This document shows positions 34,402-43,378 of a stretch of 64,000 bases of DNA, piece after piece. The stretch spans positions 248,001-312,000 of the forward strand of contig JADKGL010000026.1 in assembly GCA_016722295.1 (NCBI GenBank), in the 5' to 3' direction. The number at the start of each line of letters is the position of its first letter. Positions within the stretch are counted from its first letter, which is position 1. The notes under the pieces were generated by a model. That model had not been told where the DNA came from. It was given only the letters and a program-made list of their open reading frames with translations, and did no database searches. The DNA is from Saprospiraceae bacterium (GTDB lineage: Bacteria; Bacteroidota; Bacteroidia; Chitinophagales; Saprospiraceae). The translations under genes were made by a program, and so were the position numbers.

Positions 34402-35510
34402 TAAGTGAAAATGAAATCCTAAACTTAATCGCTTTATCTAAAGTAAAAAATGTTGGTTCTGTGACAGCAAAAAATTTAATCAGCTATTGCGGCAGTGCAG
34501 AAGCAGTATTGAAGTCAAAGAAACACCAGCTCATTAGAATACCAGGAATCGGAGAAAAAACTGCAGATGAATTACTAAGTTCAGTAACTCTTTCTTTAGC
34601 AGAGAAGGAACTTAATTTTTCTATCAAGAATGAAGTAAAGATTCTTTCTTATTTGGATAAACGATTTCCATATCGATTAAATCGATATCCAGATGCACCA
34701 ATAATTTTGTTTTATAAAGGAAATGCTGATTTAAATTGCGATAAAATAGTTTCAATTGTAGGGACAAGAGCCATAACTAATTATGGTCAAAGTTTGGTAG
34801 ATGAATTAATCATGGATATAAAACATCTAGATATACTAGTATGTTCAGGATTAGCATATGGAGTAGATTCAGCCGCCCATCGAAAATGTGTTGTGGAAGA
34901 AATCAATACAGTAGGAGTCCTTGGACATGGGTTGGATATATTATATCCGAGTGAGAATAAAACTTTGGCCAACAAAATGATTACTAAAGGAGGACTTTTG
35001 ACAGAATTTGGAATAGAAACACGTCCAGATCGAGAGAATTTTCCAATGCGAAATAGGATTGTAGCAGGAATTTGTGATGCACTTGTTGTCGTAGAAACAA
35101 AAGAAGAAGGAGGCAGTATGATCACAGCTGAATATGCATTTGAATACAATAAAGATGTATTTGCTTTTCCAGGCCGAGTCAATGATGTATTCTCAAAAGG
35201 TTCTAATAAATTGATCAAATCGAATAAGGCTCAGTTAATTGAAAATGGTAATGATTTATTAAAAGCTATGTCATGGGATTTAAATAAAGGTAAGGAAAAA
35301 TCTGAAAGAGAAAAATTGTTATTTATCGAACTCACAGAACCAGAACAAGAAGTAGTAAATATTTTAAGGGAAAGCAGTCCAGTGCATATAGATGTCTTTT
35401 ATAATAAAATGAATCTTTCGCCAGGAATGATAGCTTCAGTGCTACTTGAGCTAGAATTTAAAGGCTTATTAAATGAACAACCTGGAAAGAGATATACATT
35501 AGTGAATTAA
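34398..35510 (+). CDS. dprA: DNA processing protein DprA
   Basis: Loads RecA on incoming single-stranded DNA during transformation. It has 370 residues. An N-terminal helix-hairpin-helix part (VKNVGSVTAKNLI, IPGIGEKTADELL) precedes the Rossmann-type core with IVGTRAITNYG, SGLAYGVDSAAH, GLLTEF, ENFPMRNRIVAGI and EGGSMITAEYA, and ends in a small winged-helix domain (about 310-370). The ATG overlaps the previous stop by 4 bases (ATGA). With comF at 1.9 kb this gives two competence-type genes in the window. Confidence 0.95.
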   Translation: MISENEILNLIALSKVKNVGSVTAKNLISYCGSAEAVLKSKKHQLIRIPGIGEKTADELLSSVTLSLAEKELNFSIKNEVKILSYLDKRFPYRLNRYPDAPIILFYKGNADLNCDKIVSIVGTRAITNYGQSLVDELIMDIKHLDILVCSGLAYGVDSAAHRKCVVEEINTVGVLGHGLDILYPSENKTLANKMITKGGLLTEFGIETRPDRENFPMRNRIVAGICDALVVVETKEEGGSMITAEYAFEYNKDVFAFPGRVNDVFSKGSNKLIKSNKAQLIENGNDLLKAMSWDLNKGKEKSEREKLLFIELTEPEQEVVNILRESSPVHIDVFYNKMNLSPGMIASVLLELEFKGLLNEQPGKRYTLVN

Positions 35511-35513
35511 GTG

Positions 35514-35521
35514 TAATTTTG
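35514..35521 (+). promoter_or_regulatory. -7 box upstream of the alkaline phosphatase gene
   Basis: TAATTTTG matches TAnnTTTG exactly, 18 bp before the ATG at 35540 and directly after the dprA stop. It suggests a separate promoter for the phosphatase. No Pho-box-like repeats were noticed. Confidence 0.45.
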
Positions 35522-35539
35522 CAGTAGAAAAAATTTGAA

Positions 35540-36658
35540 ATGAAAATTAAAGCAGGATTCATTTTTCTTTTAATGTTTTGTTTACAGGCTTGTACAATGT
35601 CTAAAATGGCAGTAAAGCCCAGTGTAGAGCATACGAAACAAACGACTTCGAGTAAAAAACCTAGAAATATTATATTTCTAATTGGAGATGGCATGGGTTT
35701 AACTCAAATTACAGCAGGCATGTATATGAATCACAATCGATTAGAATTAGAGAGAATGCCAGTTATTGGAATTCATAAGTCTTATTCAATTGATGATTTG
35801 ATTACAGATTCAGCTGCAGGAGCGACAGCATTTTCAATAGGCAGGAAAACTAAAAATGGATACATAGGAGTTGATAGTTTTGGAAAAAGATATACTACCA
35901 TTTTGGAAGATTGTGCGAAAAATAATATGGCCACGGGAATGGTCGTAACATCTACGATAGTCCACGCCACTCCTGCAGCTTTTTTAGCCCACCAAAGTGG
36001 TCGAGAAGATTATGAAGCAATTGCAATGGACTTTTACAATGGAAATTGTGATTTATTAATTGGAGGCGGTAAAAAATATTTTGATAGAAGAGTGAAAGAT
36101 TCAATTAATTTGGTTGAAAAATTAATAGAAAAAGGATTTACGGTAAGTGATTATTTTCAAGAAGATTTTGAAAACATACAAATCCCAAATGTGAATAAAT
36201 ATTTATTTTTTACCGCAGATGGAGATCCGTTACCAGCGTCACAAGGAAGAAATTATTTGGCCAAAGCAAGTAAAGATGCGATCCAATTTTTAAATTCTAA
36301 AAATAAAGGATTTTTTTTAATGATAGAAGGATCACAAATTGATTGGGGTGGTCATGCAAACGAATCAGACTATATCATCAGTGAAGTGCTAGATTTTAAT
36401 AAAGCCATCAAGGAGGCTTTGGATTTCGCTGAAAAGGATCAAAATACCTTAGTTGTTATTACAGCGGATCATGAGACTGGAGGATATGTAATCAATCCGG
36501 GTTCAAAATTTGGAGCATTAACAACTACTTTCAGTACAAAAAAACACTCTGCAGCCATGATTCCTGTTTTCGCTTATGGTCCAGGAGCAGAGAATTTTTC
36601 AGGAATTTATGAGAACACAGAGATTTACAATCGCATCAAAAAGCTTTTATTGGATTAA
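35540..36658 (+). CDS. Alkaline phosphatase (PhoA-family), predicted lipoprotein
   Basis: Hydrolyses phosphomonoesters outside the inner membrane. It has 372 residues. The signal peptide ends in the lipobox LQAC with lipidated C18. The metal-binding D50 (IFLIGDGMGL), nucleophile S91 (TDSAAGATAFS), the GGH metal site (DWGGHANE), TADHETGG and a final His (TKKHSAAMIPV) are all present. It is shorter than E. coli PhoA (471). It follows dprA by 29 bp but has its own -7 box. Its place near the uptake genes dprA and comF invites a link to using external DNA as phosphate source, but that is a guess. Confidence 0.93.
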   Translation: MKIKAGFIFLLMFCLQACTMSKMAVKPSVEHTKQTTSSKKPRNIIFLIGDGMGLTQITAGMYMNHNRLELERMPVIGIHKSYSIDDLITDSAAGATAFSIGRKTKNGYIGVDSFGKRYTTILEDCAKNNMATGMVVTSTIVHATPAAFLAHQSGREDYEAIAMDFYNGNCDLLIGGGKKYFDRRVKDSINLVEKLIEKGFTVSDYFQEDFENIQIPNVNKYLFFTADGDPLPASQGRNYLAKASKDAIQFLNSKNKGFFLMIEGSQIDWGGHANESDYIISEVLDFNKAIKEALDFAEKDQNTLVVITADHETGGYVINPGSKFGALTTTFSTKKHSAAMIPVFAYGPGAENFSGIYENTEIYNRIKKLLLD

Positions 36659-36847
36659 AATTACTAGAAATTAATTAAGTTATTAAAGATTTAGTATATA
36701 TACTATAAATTGATTAAAATTAAATTACGCAAATAATATTTTAAATATAATATTATTAGTTGTATAATCTACAAAAATTCACTATGATATATATGCAATT
36801 AGCTAGTTATTAATAATGAATTAATCCTAATAAATTTTTACGCTTTC

Positions 36848-36881
36848 TTGCGTTTTTTAACTTTTTATTGTATTACATTTG
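36848..36881 (+). promoter_or_regulatory. Promoter of the first giant T9SS gene
   Basis: TTG (36848-36850) and TACATTTG (36874-36881) are separated by 23 bases, within the range reported for Bacteroidota promoters (TTG-N17-23-TAnnTTTG). The ATG follows 21 bp later. Confidence 0.6.
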
Positions 36882-36902
36882 CGCTGATCTAATTTCCGAT
36901 TA

Positions 36903-38774
36903 ATGAAACGTAAGCCAATTTACCTGAGCGTGACGACTAAAATGTTATTTCTAACTTTTATGTTGTTTATTTCGCAATACCTAAAGAGTGAAAATAATAT
37001 TTTTTCCTCCCGTCAACAAGATGTGTTACTAAAAAATTCAACCTGTTATGAATATTTTTCTTCACACATGAAGGAAAGTTTTTTTGGGATAGAGGTTGAA
37101 TTTATTAATCCCATTTTACCAGAATTAGTAATCTGTGGCGATGCTGGTCGAGCATCCATAGAGATTGTAAAACTAGCCAATGGTCGAGTGATAAATAATA
37201 CACAATTGTCTATATTATTAGATGAGGGGTTAAAATATGGAGGAAACTTTCAAGCTATAGGTTGTTCAGGGGTGAATTCAAATGTTACTTATCGAAATGA
37301 TTTGTCAAATGAAAGAACAATTGTTTTTGATTTTCCATCAATGGATTTTGCTGGATGTAAAAATATACTTTTTTCATTTGATGTTAAGGCTGATTGTGAT
37401 GTAATTGATATCGTCAAAGCAAACCCAGGGGTTGTTTTTAATTGGGAATACACATTGCGATTTAATGGAGGAATGGATGTGTATAGTGAGAGTACAATTC
37501 CACAACTTGCAAAACCTAATTTAACTATATCGAATCCTACAATTACTCCACTAGGAGGAAATTTAACATCTCGAAAATTTACTATTTGTCAAACAGGAGT
37601 AAATTCATACATTAAGGATACTATTCAGATAAATGATTTTGGTGCTTCTACTATGAGAATAAGAGGAGTAAAAATTAATGGAGGAGTTGAGAATTCAAAT
37701 TACGTAAAGGGAAATTTAGGAAATCAGAGTATAGTAATACCAAGGTCAGAATTTTCAAATGCTTTACTAGCAAATGGAACCACTGGAAATAGAAACGATC
37801 TCCTGGACGGGCCTGAAGGAGGTAACAGTAGTAGTCTCGCAGAATGTATAGAAATCGAAGAGATCATTGAAATAGTAAGTTGTACAGATTTAAGCTCAAC
37901 CATAAATGCATATTGGGGTTGCAATCAACAATTGTGTGAACCGAGTGAAAGTATTTTCACCAATTTATCTTTGAGTTCAAGTCAAGGACCTAAACTAGAA
38001 ATTTCTGAAAACTATGAAGCACCAACTTGTCTAGGAACTAATACAACAATTCAAGTTAAAATAAAAAATACGGGAACATCTGCAGCTTCAAATTCTTTGA
38101 TTGATTTTTATTTATACGCAGGTTCTGTTGAACAAATCGGGACATGCAATGGTGGTAATCTATCTCCAAACAGTTTTAGGATTAGTAGAAATTCTGGAGC
38201 ATTTACACAAATCACACCACATTATTTCAATAGTATCAATTGTGGTTCATATTTCGGATGCTTTACTTCAAATATCACATCACATGTACAGTTATTATTT
38301 CCATCGATAGCAGTAGGTGAAGAGATCACCATTGAATATGAAAAATCAATTTGCTGTCCTAAAGATCCAGGAAATTATTATAGTTTTGGAGATGGAGTTA
38401 AAGGAAAGTATTATGATTTTTGCAATAATGAAAATGAATTAAAGCCTGTTTCTGTATCAGATGCAGTTTATGTAAGTAATACTTTAATTTTAGATGAAAC
38501 AAAACCAAATATAAAGGAAAACGATACATTCACAATGAAATTAGTTTATCATTTATTTCGTTTTTCAAATGTAAATGATAATTCTGAAATAGAATTAGTA
38601 TTAGATATTCCGCAGGGCATTACTTGGAGCGGAAATAACAACGATCTAATGTGGACAAATCCATATGGAGAAATGTGGGATCCAATATCAATAAATTATG
38701 ATCCTATACAAAATAAAATTGTCGCAAGATATAATATTAAGGCGGGACAACTTGCAGGAATTGGGCTTTTTTAA
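36903..38774 (+). CDS. Giant T9SS type A protein, N-terminal piece (1 of 3)
   Basis: 623 residues with the start codon and export signal. It holds repeated beta-sandwich modules, one with a DUF11-like pattern (TIQVKIKNTGTSAASNSLID, about 380-399) seen in bacterial surface proteins. The frame ends at the T6 run (GIGLF then stop). With five T it would continue directly into the next piece as FKSEIFIKK. Confidence 0.7.
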   Translation: MKRKPIYLSVTTKMLFLTFMLFISQYLKSENNIFSSRQQDVLLKNSTCYEYFSSHMKESFFGIEVEFINPILPELVICGDAGRASIEIVKLANGRVINNTQLSILLDEGLKYGGNFQAIGCSGVNSNVTYRNDLSNERTIVFDFPSMDFAGCKNILFSFDVKADCDVIDIVKANPGVVFNWEYTLRFNGGMDVYSESTIPQLAKPNLTISNPTITPLGGNLTSRKFTICQTGVNSYIKDTIQINDFGASTMRIRGVKINGGVENSNYVKGNLGNQSIVIPRSEFSNALLANGTTGNRNDLLDGPEGGNSSSLAECIEIEEIIEIVSCTDLSSTINAYWGCNQQLCEPSESIFTNLSLSSSQGPKLEISENYEAPTCLGTNTTIQVKIKNTGTSAASNSLIDFYLYAGSVEQIGTCNGGNLSPNSFRISRNSGAFTQITPHYFNSINCGSYFGCFTSNITSHVQLLFPSIAVGEEITIEYEKSICCPKDPGNYYSFGDGVKGKYYDFCNNENELKPVSVSDAVYVSNTLILDETKPNIKENDTFTMKLVYHLFRFSNVNDNSEIELVLDIPQGITWSGNNNDLMWTNPYGEMWDPISINYDPIQNKIVARYNIKAGQLAGIGLF

Positions 38775-40137
38775 ATCTGAGATTTTTATTAAGAAATTAG
38801 TCTTAGGATCATGTGCAAATTTGCCAAATGAAGTCCAAATTAAATCACAATTTAATTATATCAGTGATCCACTAAATTGTAGTTGTGCAGTACCAATCGG
38901 AGCTGACACATTAAGGATTTCTCCTAAATGCATTCCAAGCAATTCAAACTGTTTAGGATTATTGACTTTAGGAAGTGATATGAAACGAATAAGCTATGGA
39001 TTAAAAGATATCAATGGCGATCAATTACCTGATGGTTCGCAAATAGCAAACCCTTCGGTAGATCCAATTAATACTTATCGAGCTATGAGTGGTGACTTAT
39101 TGTCAGCTACACATATAGCCGTTGTAAAAGATGCTACAAATGATCTATGGGATTTTGGATATCTAGAATCTAGTTTTGAAATAGCACCTGAAACAGACGT
39201 TAGATCTGCAATAGTTCAAATCTATGATAAAAGTGCAAATAGAGCATTTAGTTGTAATGCATTAGTATCTCGGAAAAATGCTAATACATTCAAATTTGAA
39301 TTTGGGAGAACAGCTTTATTAGGTAATTCTTGTACTGACTTAGGTTCTTTTGAAGGATTTAGAAATGGCGATAGCATAAAATTAGAAATCATTTATGAAA
39401 TTGCAAGAAATAGACCAGCAGTAATTGTTGAAAATGTAGTACAAAATAGTTTTTATATTTCAAAAACAAGTAACCCAACAAATCCTAATTTAAATGACTG
39501 TCAACAGTATATAAATCGATTTAACTATTATGGTTATGGATCCTTTGGTCAAATAAGCGGAGCAATTTTTAATGGCTGCGAAGATAAATTTATTCAGTTT
39601 TCGTACTCCTATATCAATCATCCATATGATGCTAGTGCAGGACGCGATGTTTTTCCTTTTGAATATCGACCACAGAATCTAATGAATCTTGTTACGGTCA
39701 ATTTACCTTTAGGTTATAATTTTTTACGTTCAGAAATAGATTTAAGTGTAGGAAGAGGAAAAGAGCGCAATGTACAATTAAGTTCACCAATTAATCCAAT
39801 AAATACATCATCTAGAAATTTGGAATTTAATGTTGGTCAATTGTTTAAATCACAGAATGCTTCAGGCATTTGGGATACACCAGATGATGCATACAATTTA
39901 AGTATTAAAATTTATTTAGCACCAGATTGTAATGCAACAACTGAAAAAGTAAGTTTTTCATACACCGCTATCCATCAAGGCCAGTTGAGTTCCCTTCCTT
40001 CAAATGGTGGAAATACAGATTCAAGTGATGATTTATCTAAATCTACTGAAAGTAATACAGAAGTTTTATTTTTACTCCACCACAGATATCTTTACAATCC
40101 ACAAAACAAACAAATAATGGTGCTAGTCCAACATTAA
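38698..40137 (+). CDS. Giant T9SS type A protein, middle piece (2 of 3)
   Basis: The meaningful part begins near 38769, where it joins piece 1; the bases before that are out-of-frame overlap. It is beta-rich with scattered cysteines and no catalytic motif. The true reading leaves this frame near 40070 and continues for about 60 codons in a third frame (40074-40253, starting TPPQISLQSTKQTNNGASP), so the last 20 residues of this open frame are not genuine. Confidence 0.6.
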   Translation: MILYKIKLSQDIILRRDNLQELGFFKSEIFIKKLVLGSCANLPNEVQIKSQFNYISDPLNCSCAVPIGADTLRISPKCIPSNSNCLGLLTLGSDMKRISYGLKDINGDQLPDGSQIANPSVDPINTYRAMSGDLLSATHIAVVKDATNDLWDFGYLESSFEIAPETDVRSAIVQIYDKSANRAFSCNALVSRKNANTFKFEFGRTALLGNSCTDLGSFEGFRNGDSIKLEIIYEIARNRPAVIVENVVQNSFYISKTSNPTNPNLNDCQQYINRFNYYGYGSFGQISGAIFNGCEDKFIQFSYSYINHPYDASAGRDVFPFEYRPQNLMNLVTVNLPLGYNFLRSEIDLSVGRGKERNVQLSSPINPINTSSRNLEFNVGQLFKSQNASGIWDTPDDAYNLSIKIYLAPDCNATTEKVSFSYTAIHQGQLSSLPSNGGNTDSSDDLSKSTESNTEVLFLLHHRYLYNPQNKQIMVLVQH

Positions 40138-40345
40138 CTTGGCCTCTAAAAATTAATAACGTTGCATCTGAAACAGAAGCGAAAAATGTTTGGATTGCAT
40201 TTAGAAATAATTCAGGTAGGATTAATGTCAATAATCTAAGAGTGGTGGAACAATAATTTCTCCAAGTGCAGGAAATATTTATCAATTAGGCGATCTAAGA
40301 CCTGGTGGAAGTGAATTTGACCTGCTTCTTTCAGCAAATTATTCT

Positions 40346-43108
40346 TTGAATTGCAATTTGGATAGCATTGTTGCAGAGGTCGGTTGGAATTGTATTGGAT
40401 ATCCAAGTTCCACAACTTCTAATACCTGTCCAATAGAAAGTTACCCATTATATGTAAAACCGTTCAATACTTCACTTTCTGCATCATCAATTTTTCCTAT
40501 TGAGTCAAGACCAATAACCGTCAAGGATCTTTGTGATGACATTGAATTTGTAATACAAGTAGATAATGAAGGTCAAGTTGATGCTTCCAATCTTTTGTTT
40601 AGTGTTTTTCTTCCTGCTGGATTTGAACTCATTCCAGGATCAACTTATATTCAATATCCTATCACGACAAGTGTGCCTCCTGCACCAAATGTTAGTCTTT
40701 CAAATTGGAAAAGAATATCTGATGCTCGAAATATTGGAGCCGATCCATTAGGTCAAAAATTTGAATGGAACATAACATCAGCTTGGAGTGTAGCAACAGG
40801 TACTAATGGACTTGGTGGTTTAGGTGGAGAAGTACCATACCAATTAAAAAATGCAGACAGCAGTAGATATTATATTCGGTTTTTAGCACAAACTAAATGT
40901 GGATTTGTAGATGGAACAAGAATACCTTATAGAACGTCTGCTCAATCTCCTTGTCAAATAGGCACATCTCAAAAAGAAGAGTCTATCACTGGTTATACTG
41001 CTCCAATTCACATTATTGATCCAAACACATTGTATTCAGGCAGATTAGCTATTGGAGCTTCATCATCTACTTTGAATGCATGCTCTGATTTTAATGAAGT
41101 TGAACTTATTCTTTATAATTTTGGTCCCGGTTCTACAAGATTAACAGATACTATTAAACTTACATTACCCAATGGATATTCATATATTCCACTAACCACA
41201 AGGAATATTCGAAATTTTGGAGGTGCTGAACCAACTTTAATTTCAAGTAGCTCAGGTGAAACAAAAGTAGCATGGGCAATCGGGACAATAACAGTTCCTG
41301 GTGATTCAATTAAATTTAAGTTTCGCATTGATGTTGACCCTTCAATTACTACATGTAATAGTATTCGTAATTTTATGAATATGGTCATTACAACAAGAGA
41401 TCTTGCTTGTGCAGATGATGGAAGTTTATGTCGCACTCAACTTACTCTTGCAGAGGCGAATCACCCTACAGTTTATGCTAAAGCTAGTTATCAGCTTACA
41501 AGACAAAACACGACTTGTCCAGATATCACAGGAAGAACCTATACAACACTTTCTCTAGGAATTTTGGATGCAGATTTATCATCAAGTCAAAATATACGTG
41601 TGCGAATTTTTGAAGATTTAAACAGAAATGGACTCCTAGATTCAGCAGATAGTTTGGCGGCTCCTATTGCAACACATATAGTTAGTGGACCATTATCTAG
41701 AGGGAATTTAAATTTAGATTTTAATTATATTACAAATCGTGATCGATTAAGAAATGCTTTAGTTTTTGTTGATGGATCCTGTTCTTGTTTTCCATTGATT
41801 TCAAGACTTTATCCACCTATTTGTACAGCCTGTGTTCCTATTGGAGATTATGTATGGCATGATGCGAATCGCAATGGGTTACAAGATATCGATGAAGTAG
41901 GTTTAAATGGCATTACTGTACAATTGTACGAGCAAAATGGAGTACTTTTCTCTACTAAAGTTACATCAACCAATCCACAGACAGGAAAAGACGGTTATTT
42001 TAAATTTTGTACATGTGAAGGAACTTATTATTTAAAAGTGCAAGGTCCATCAAATTACACAAGGACGATTACAGGATTGGGATCAAATCCTACGACTGAT
42101 TCTGATATTTCTACTATTAATGGAGAAAACACAACTCCAATATTCATAGCACGTGAAGGTGATATGTTATGTGATTTTGATGCAGGATTTTATAGAACTT
42201 CGGCATTAGGAAATATTTTATGGAATGATGTAAATGGTGATGGGATATACCAAATTATGGAACCCGGAATCCAAGGTATAAATGTTCATTTGATAAATGT
42301 AATAAATCAAACTATCCAAACAAGTCAAACCAATGAAGACGGTTCATTTACTTTTGATGAAGTTCCTGCTGGAAATTATTATGTAAAAGTTGACATGCCT
42401 TTACAATATTCGTTCACAAGTACAAAAAAAGCAAGTTTACAAGAGATGGCAAATGATGTAGATGGTAGCATGGGCTATGGAACTACTTCAATTTTTAAAT
42501 TAACTCAAACTAGTTTAGTTGAAAATATTTCAATTGGAGTGGTGAAATTAGTTTTAGCCTCTAACGATTTAAATTTAAATGCTACTGACTATAACAATAG
42601 TGCTGTTTTGCAATGGGATGTAAAAAATTCAAAGCAAATTCAAAAATTCATAATAGAAAGAATAAATTCAGATGGATCTGTTAATATTTTGTCTGAAATT
42701 CAAGTGACCAATAAAGCGAAAAAATCGTATTTCTATATTGATGCCTCTATAGAAGAAGCAAAAAAATATTATTATAGAATTAAGCAAATATTTGAAGATC
42801 AAACTTCTGAAAATAGTAATGTTGCAATGCTTGAAATTGGTAAACTGAATGTATTAAAAGTTTATCCTAATTTAATCACCTCTGATGAAATACAAATTCA
42901 TATAAATTCAGCTGCAGATGAAATGGGAACATTAGCCATTTTATCTATTGATGGTAAAGAAATTCGACGTGAACTTGCTAAAGTTAAAATAAGTAAAGGA
43001 CTTCAGAAGTCAGCCTTTCAATTACATCATTTGGCGGCAGGCAAATATATTCTTGCTTTAAAGTGTGATTCAGGAAAAGTTTATTACGAGAGTATAGTGA
43101 AGCAATAA
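40346..43108 (+). CDS. Giant T9SS type A protein, C-terminal piece (3 of 3)
   Basis: The genuine frame is open from about 40247 (GTIISPSAGN) although the first ATG is at 40346. The 920 residues listed contain DUF11-like modules (FVIQVDNEGQVDASNLLFSV), two SdrD B-like domains at about residues 505-605 and 613-690, a fibronectin-like stretch, and the type A sorting domain in the last about 80 residues (LKVYPNLITSDEIQIHI ... LAAGKYILALK). Its downstream terminator at 43132 is strong. Confidence 0.75.
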   Translation: MNCNLDSIVAEVGWNCIGYPSSTTSNTCPIESYPLYVKPFNTSLSASSIFPIESRPITVKDLCDDIEFVIQVDNEGQVDASNLLFSVFLPAGFELIPGSTYIQYPITTSVPPAPNVSLSNWKRISDARNIGADPLGQKFEWNITSAWSVATGTNGLGGLGGEVPYQLKNADSSRYYIRFLAQTKCGFVDGTRIPYRTSAQSPCQIGTSQKEESITGYTAPIHIIDPNTLYSGRLAIGASSSTLNACSDFNEVELILYNFGPGSTRLTDTIKLTLPNGYSYIPLTTRNIRNFGGAEPTLISSSSGETKVAWAIGTITVPGDSIKFKFRIDVDPSITTCNSIRNFMNMVITTRDLACADDGSLCRTQLTLAEANHPTVYAKASYQLTRQNTTCPDITGRTYTTLSLGILDADLSSSQNIRVRIFEDLNRNGLLDSADSLAAPIATHIVSGPLSRGNLNLDFNYITNRDRLRNALVFVDGSCSCFPLISRLYPPICTACVPIGDYVWHDANRNGLQDIDEVGLNGITVQLYEQNGVLFSTKVTSTNPQTGKDGYFKFCTCEGTYYLKVQGPSNYTRTITGLGSNPTTDSDISTINGENTTPIFIAREGDMLCDFDAGFYRTSALGNILWNDVNGDGIYQIMEPGIQGINVHLINVINQTIQTSQTNEDGSFTFDEVPAGNYYVKVDMPLQYSFTSTKKASLQEMANDVDGSMGYGTTSIFKLTQTSLVENISIGVVKLVLASNDLNLNATDYNNSAVLQWDVKNSKQIQKFIIERINSDGSVNILSEIQVTNKAKKSYFYIDASIEEAKKYYYRIKQIFEDQTSENSNVAMLEIGKLNVLKVYPNLITSDEIQIHINSAADEMGTLAILSIDGKEIRRELAKVKISKGLQKSAFQLHHLAAGKYILALKCDSGKVYYESIVKQ

Positions 43109-43131
43109 TATTTATTGCATACTTATAAATT

Positions 43132-43172
43132 AAAATGTCGCCACAAATTTCTTTGATTTGTGGCGACATTTT
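43132..43172. terminator. Strong bidirectional terminator between two convergent giants
   Basis: A perfect 16-bp inverted repeat, 43132-43147 (AAAATGTCGCCACAAA) with 43157-43172, closes a 9-base loop and is flanked by A and T runs on either side. It ends the plus-strand giant 24 bp after its stop. It also faces the minus-strand giant, whose stop is 207 bp away. Confidence 0.88.
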
Positions 43173-43378
43173 TTAATTATAATTTTTGAATTTGATTCAA
43201 ACTTTGATAAATAGAAGATAGATTAACCTGCCACTTTGAGTTTTTGGTATAAGAAATTCCCTCAAGAACCACAAGACCACCATCGATTTACTTTAGTTGT
43301 TGATTTCCTTTGTCTACAGTTTAATTATTGATGGTTAAAAAATCATTGAGTCGCGTAATTTGTGAAAAAGCGGGAAGA

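Larger units (their letters stand above)
36903..43108 (+). pseudogene. Giant secreted protein with SdrD-like and T9SS type A domains, broken by three 1-bp indels
   Basis: One gene of about 2069 codons is readable if three single-base changes are undone: an extra T in the T6 run near 38766-38771, a missing base in the T-rich stretch near 40062-40073, and a missing base near 40244-40248 (GTGGTGG). The observed length is 6206 bp; minus one plus two gives 6207, an exact multiple of three. In order the product has a hydrophobic N-terminus (about 13-26) as signal peptide, long beta-rich DUF11-like adhesin modules, two SdrD B-like (Cna-B type) domains near the end (GDYVWHDANRNGLQDIDE and GNILWNDVNGDGIYQIME) and a type A sorting domain. 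The breaks may be real decay or sequencing error. The individual open pieces are listed below. Confidence 0.8.

Noticed and set aside
43109..43378. Small genes in the gap between the two giants
   Set aside because: Apart from the terminator, no frame of gene-like length or composition is present; a 61-codon minus-strand frame (42984-43169) is the antisense of the sorting domain plus terminator.
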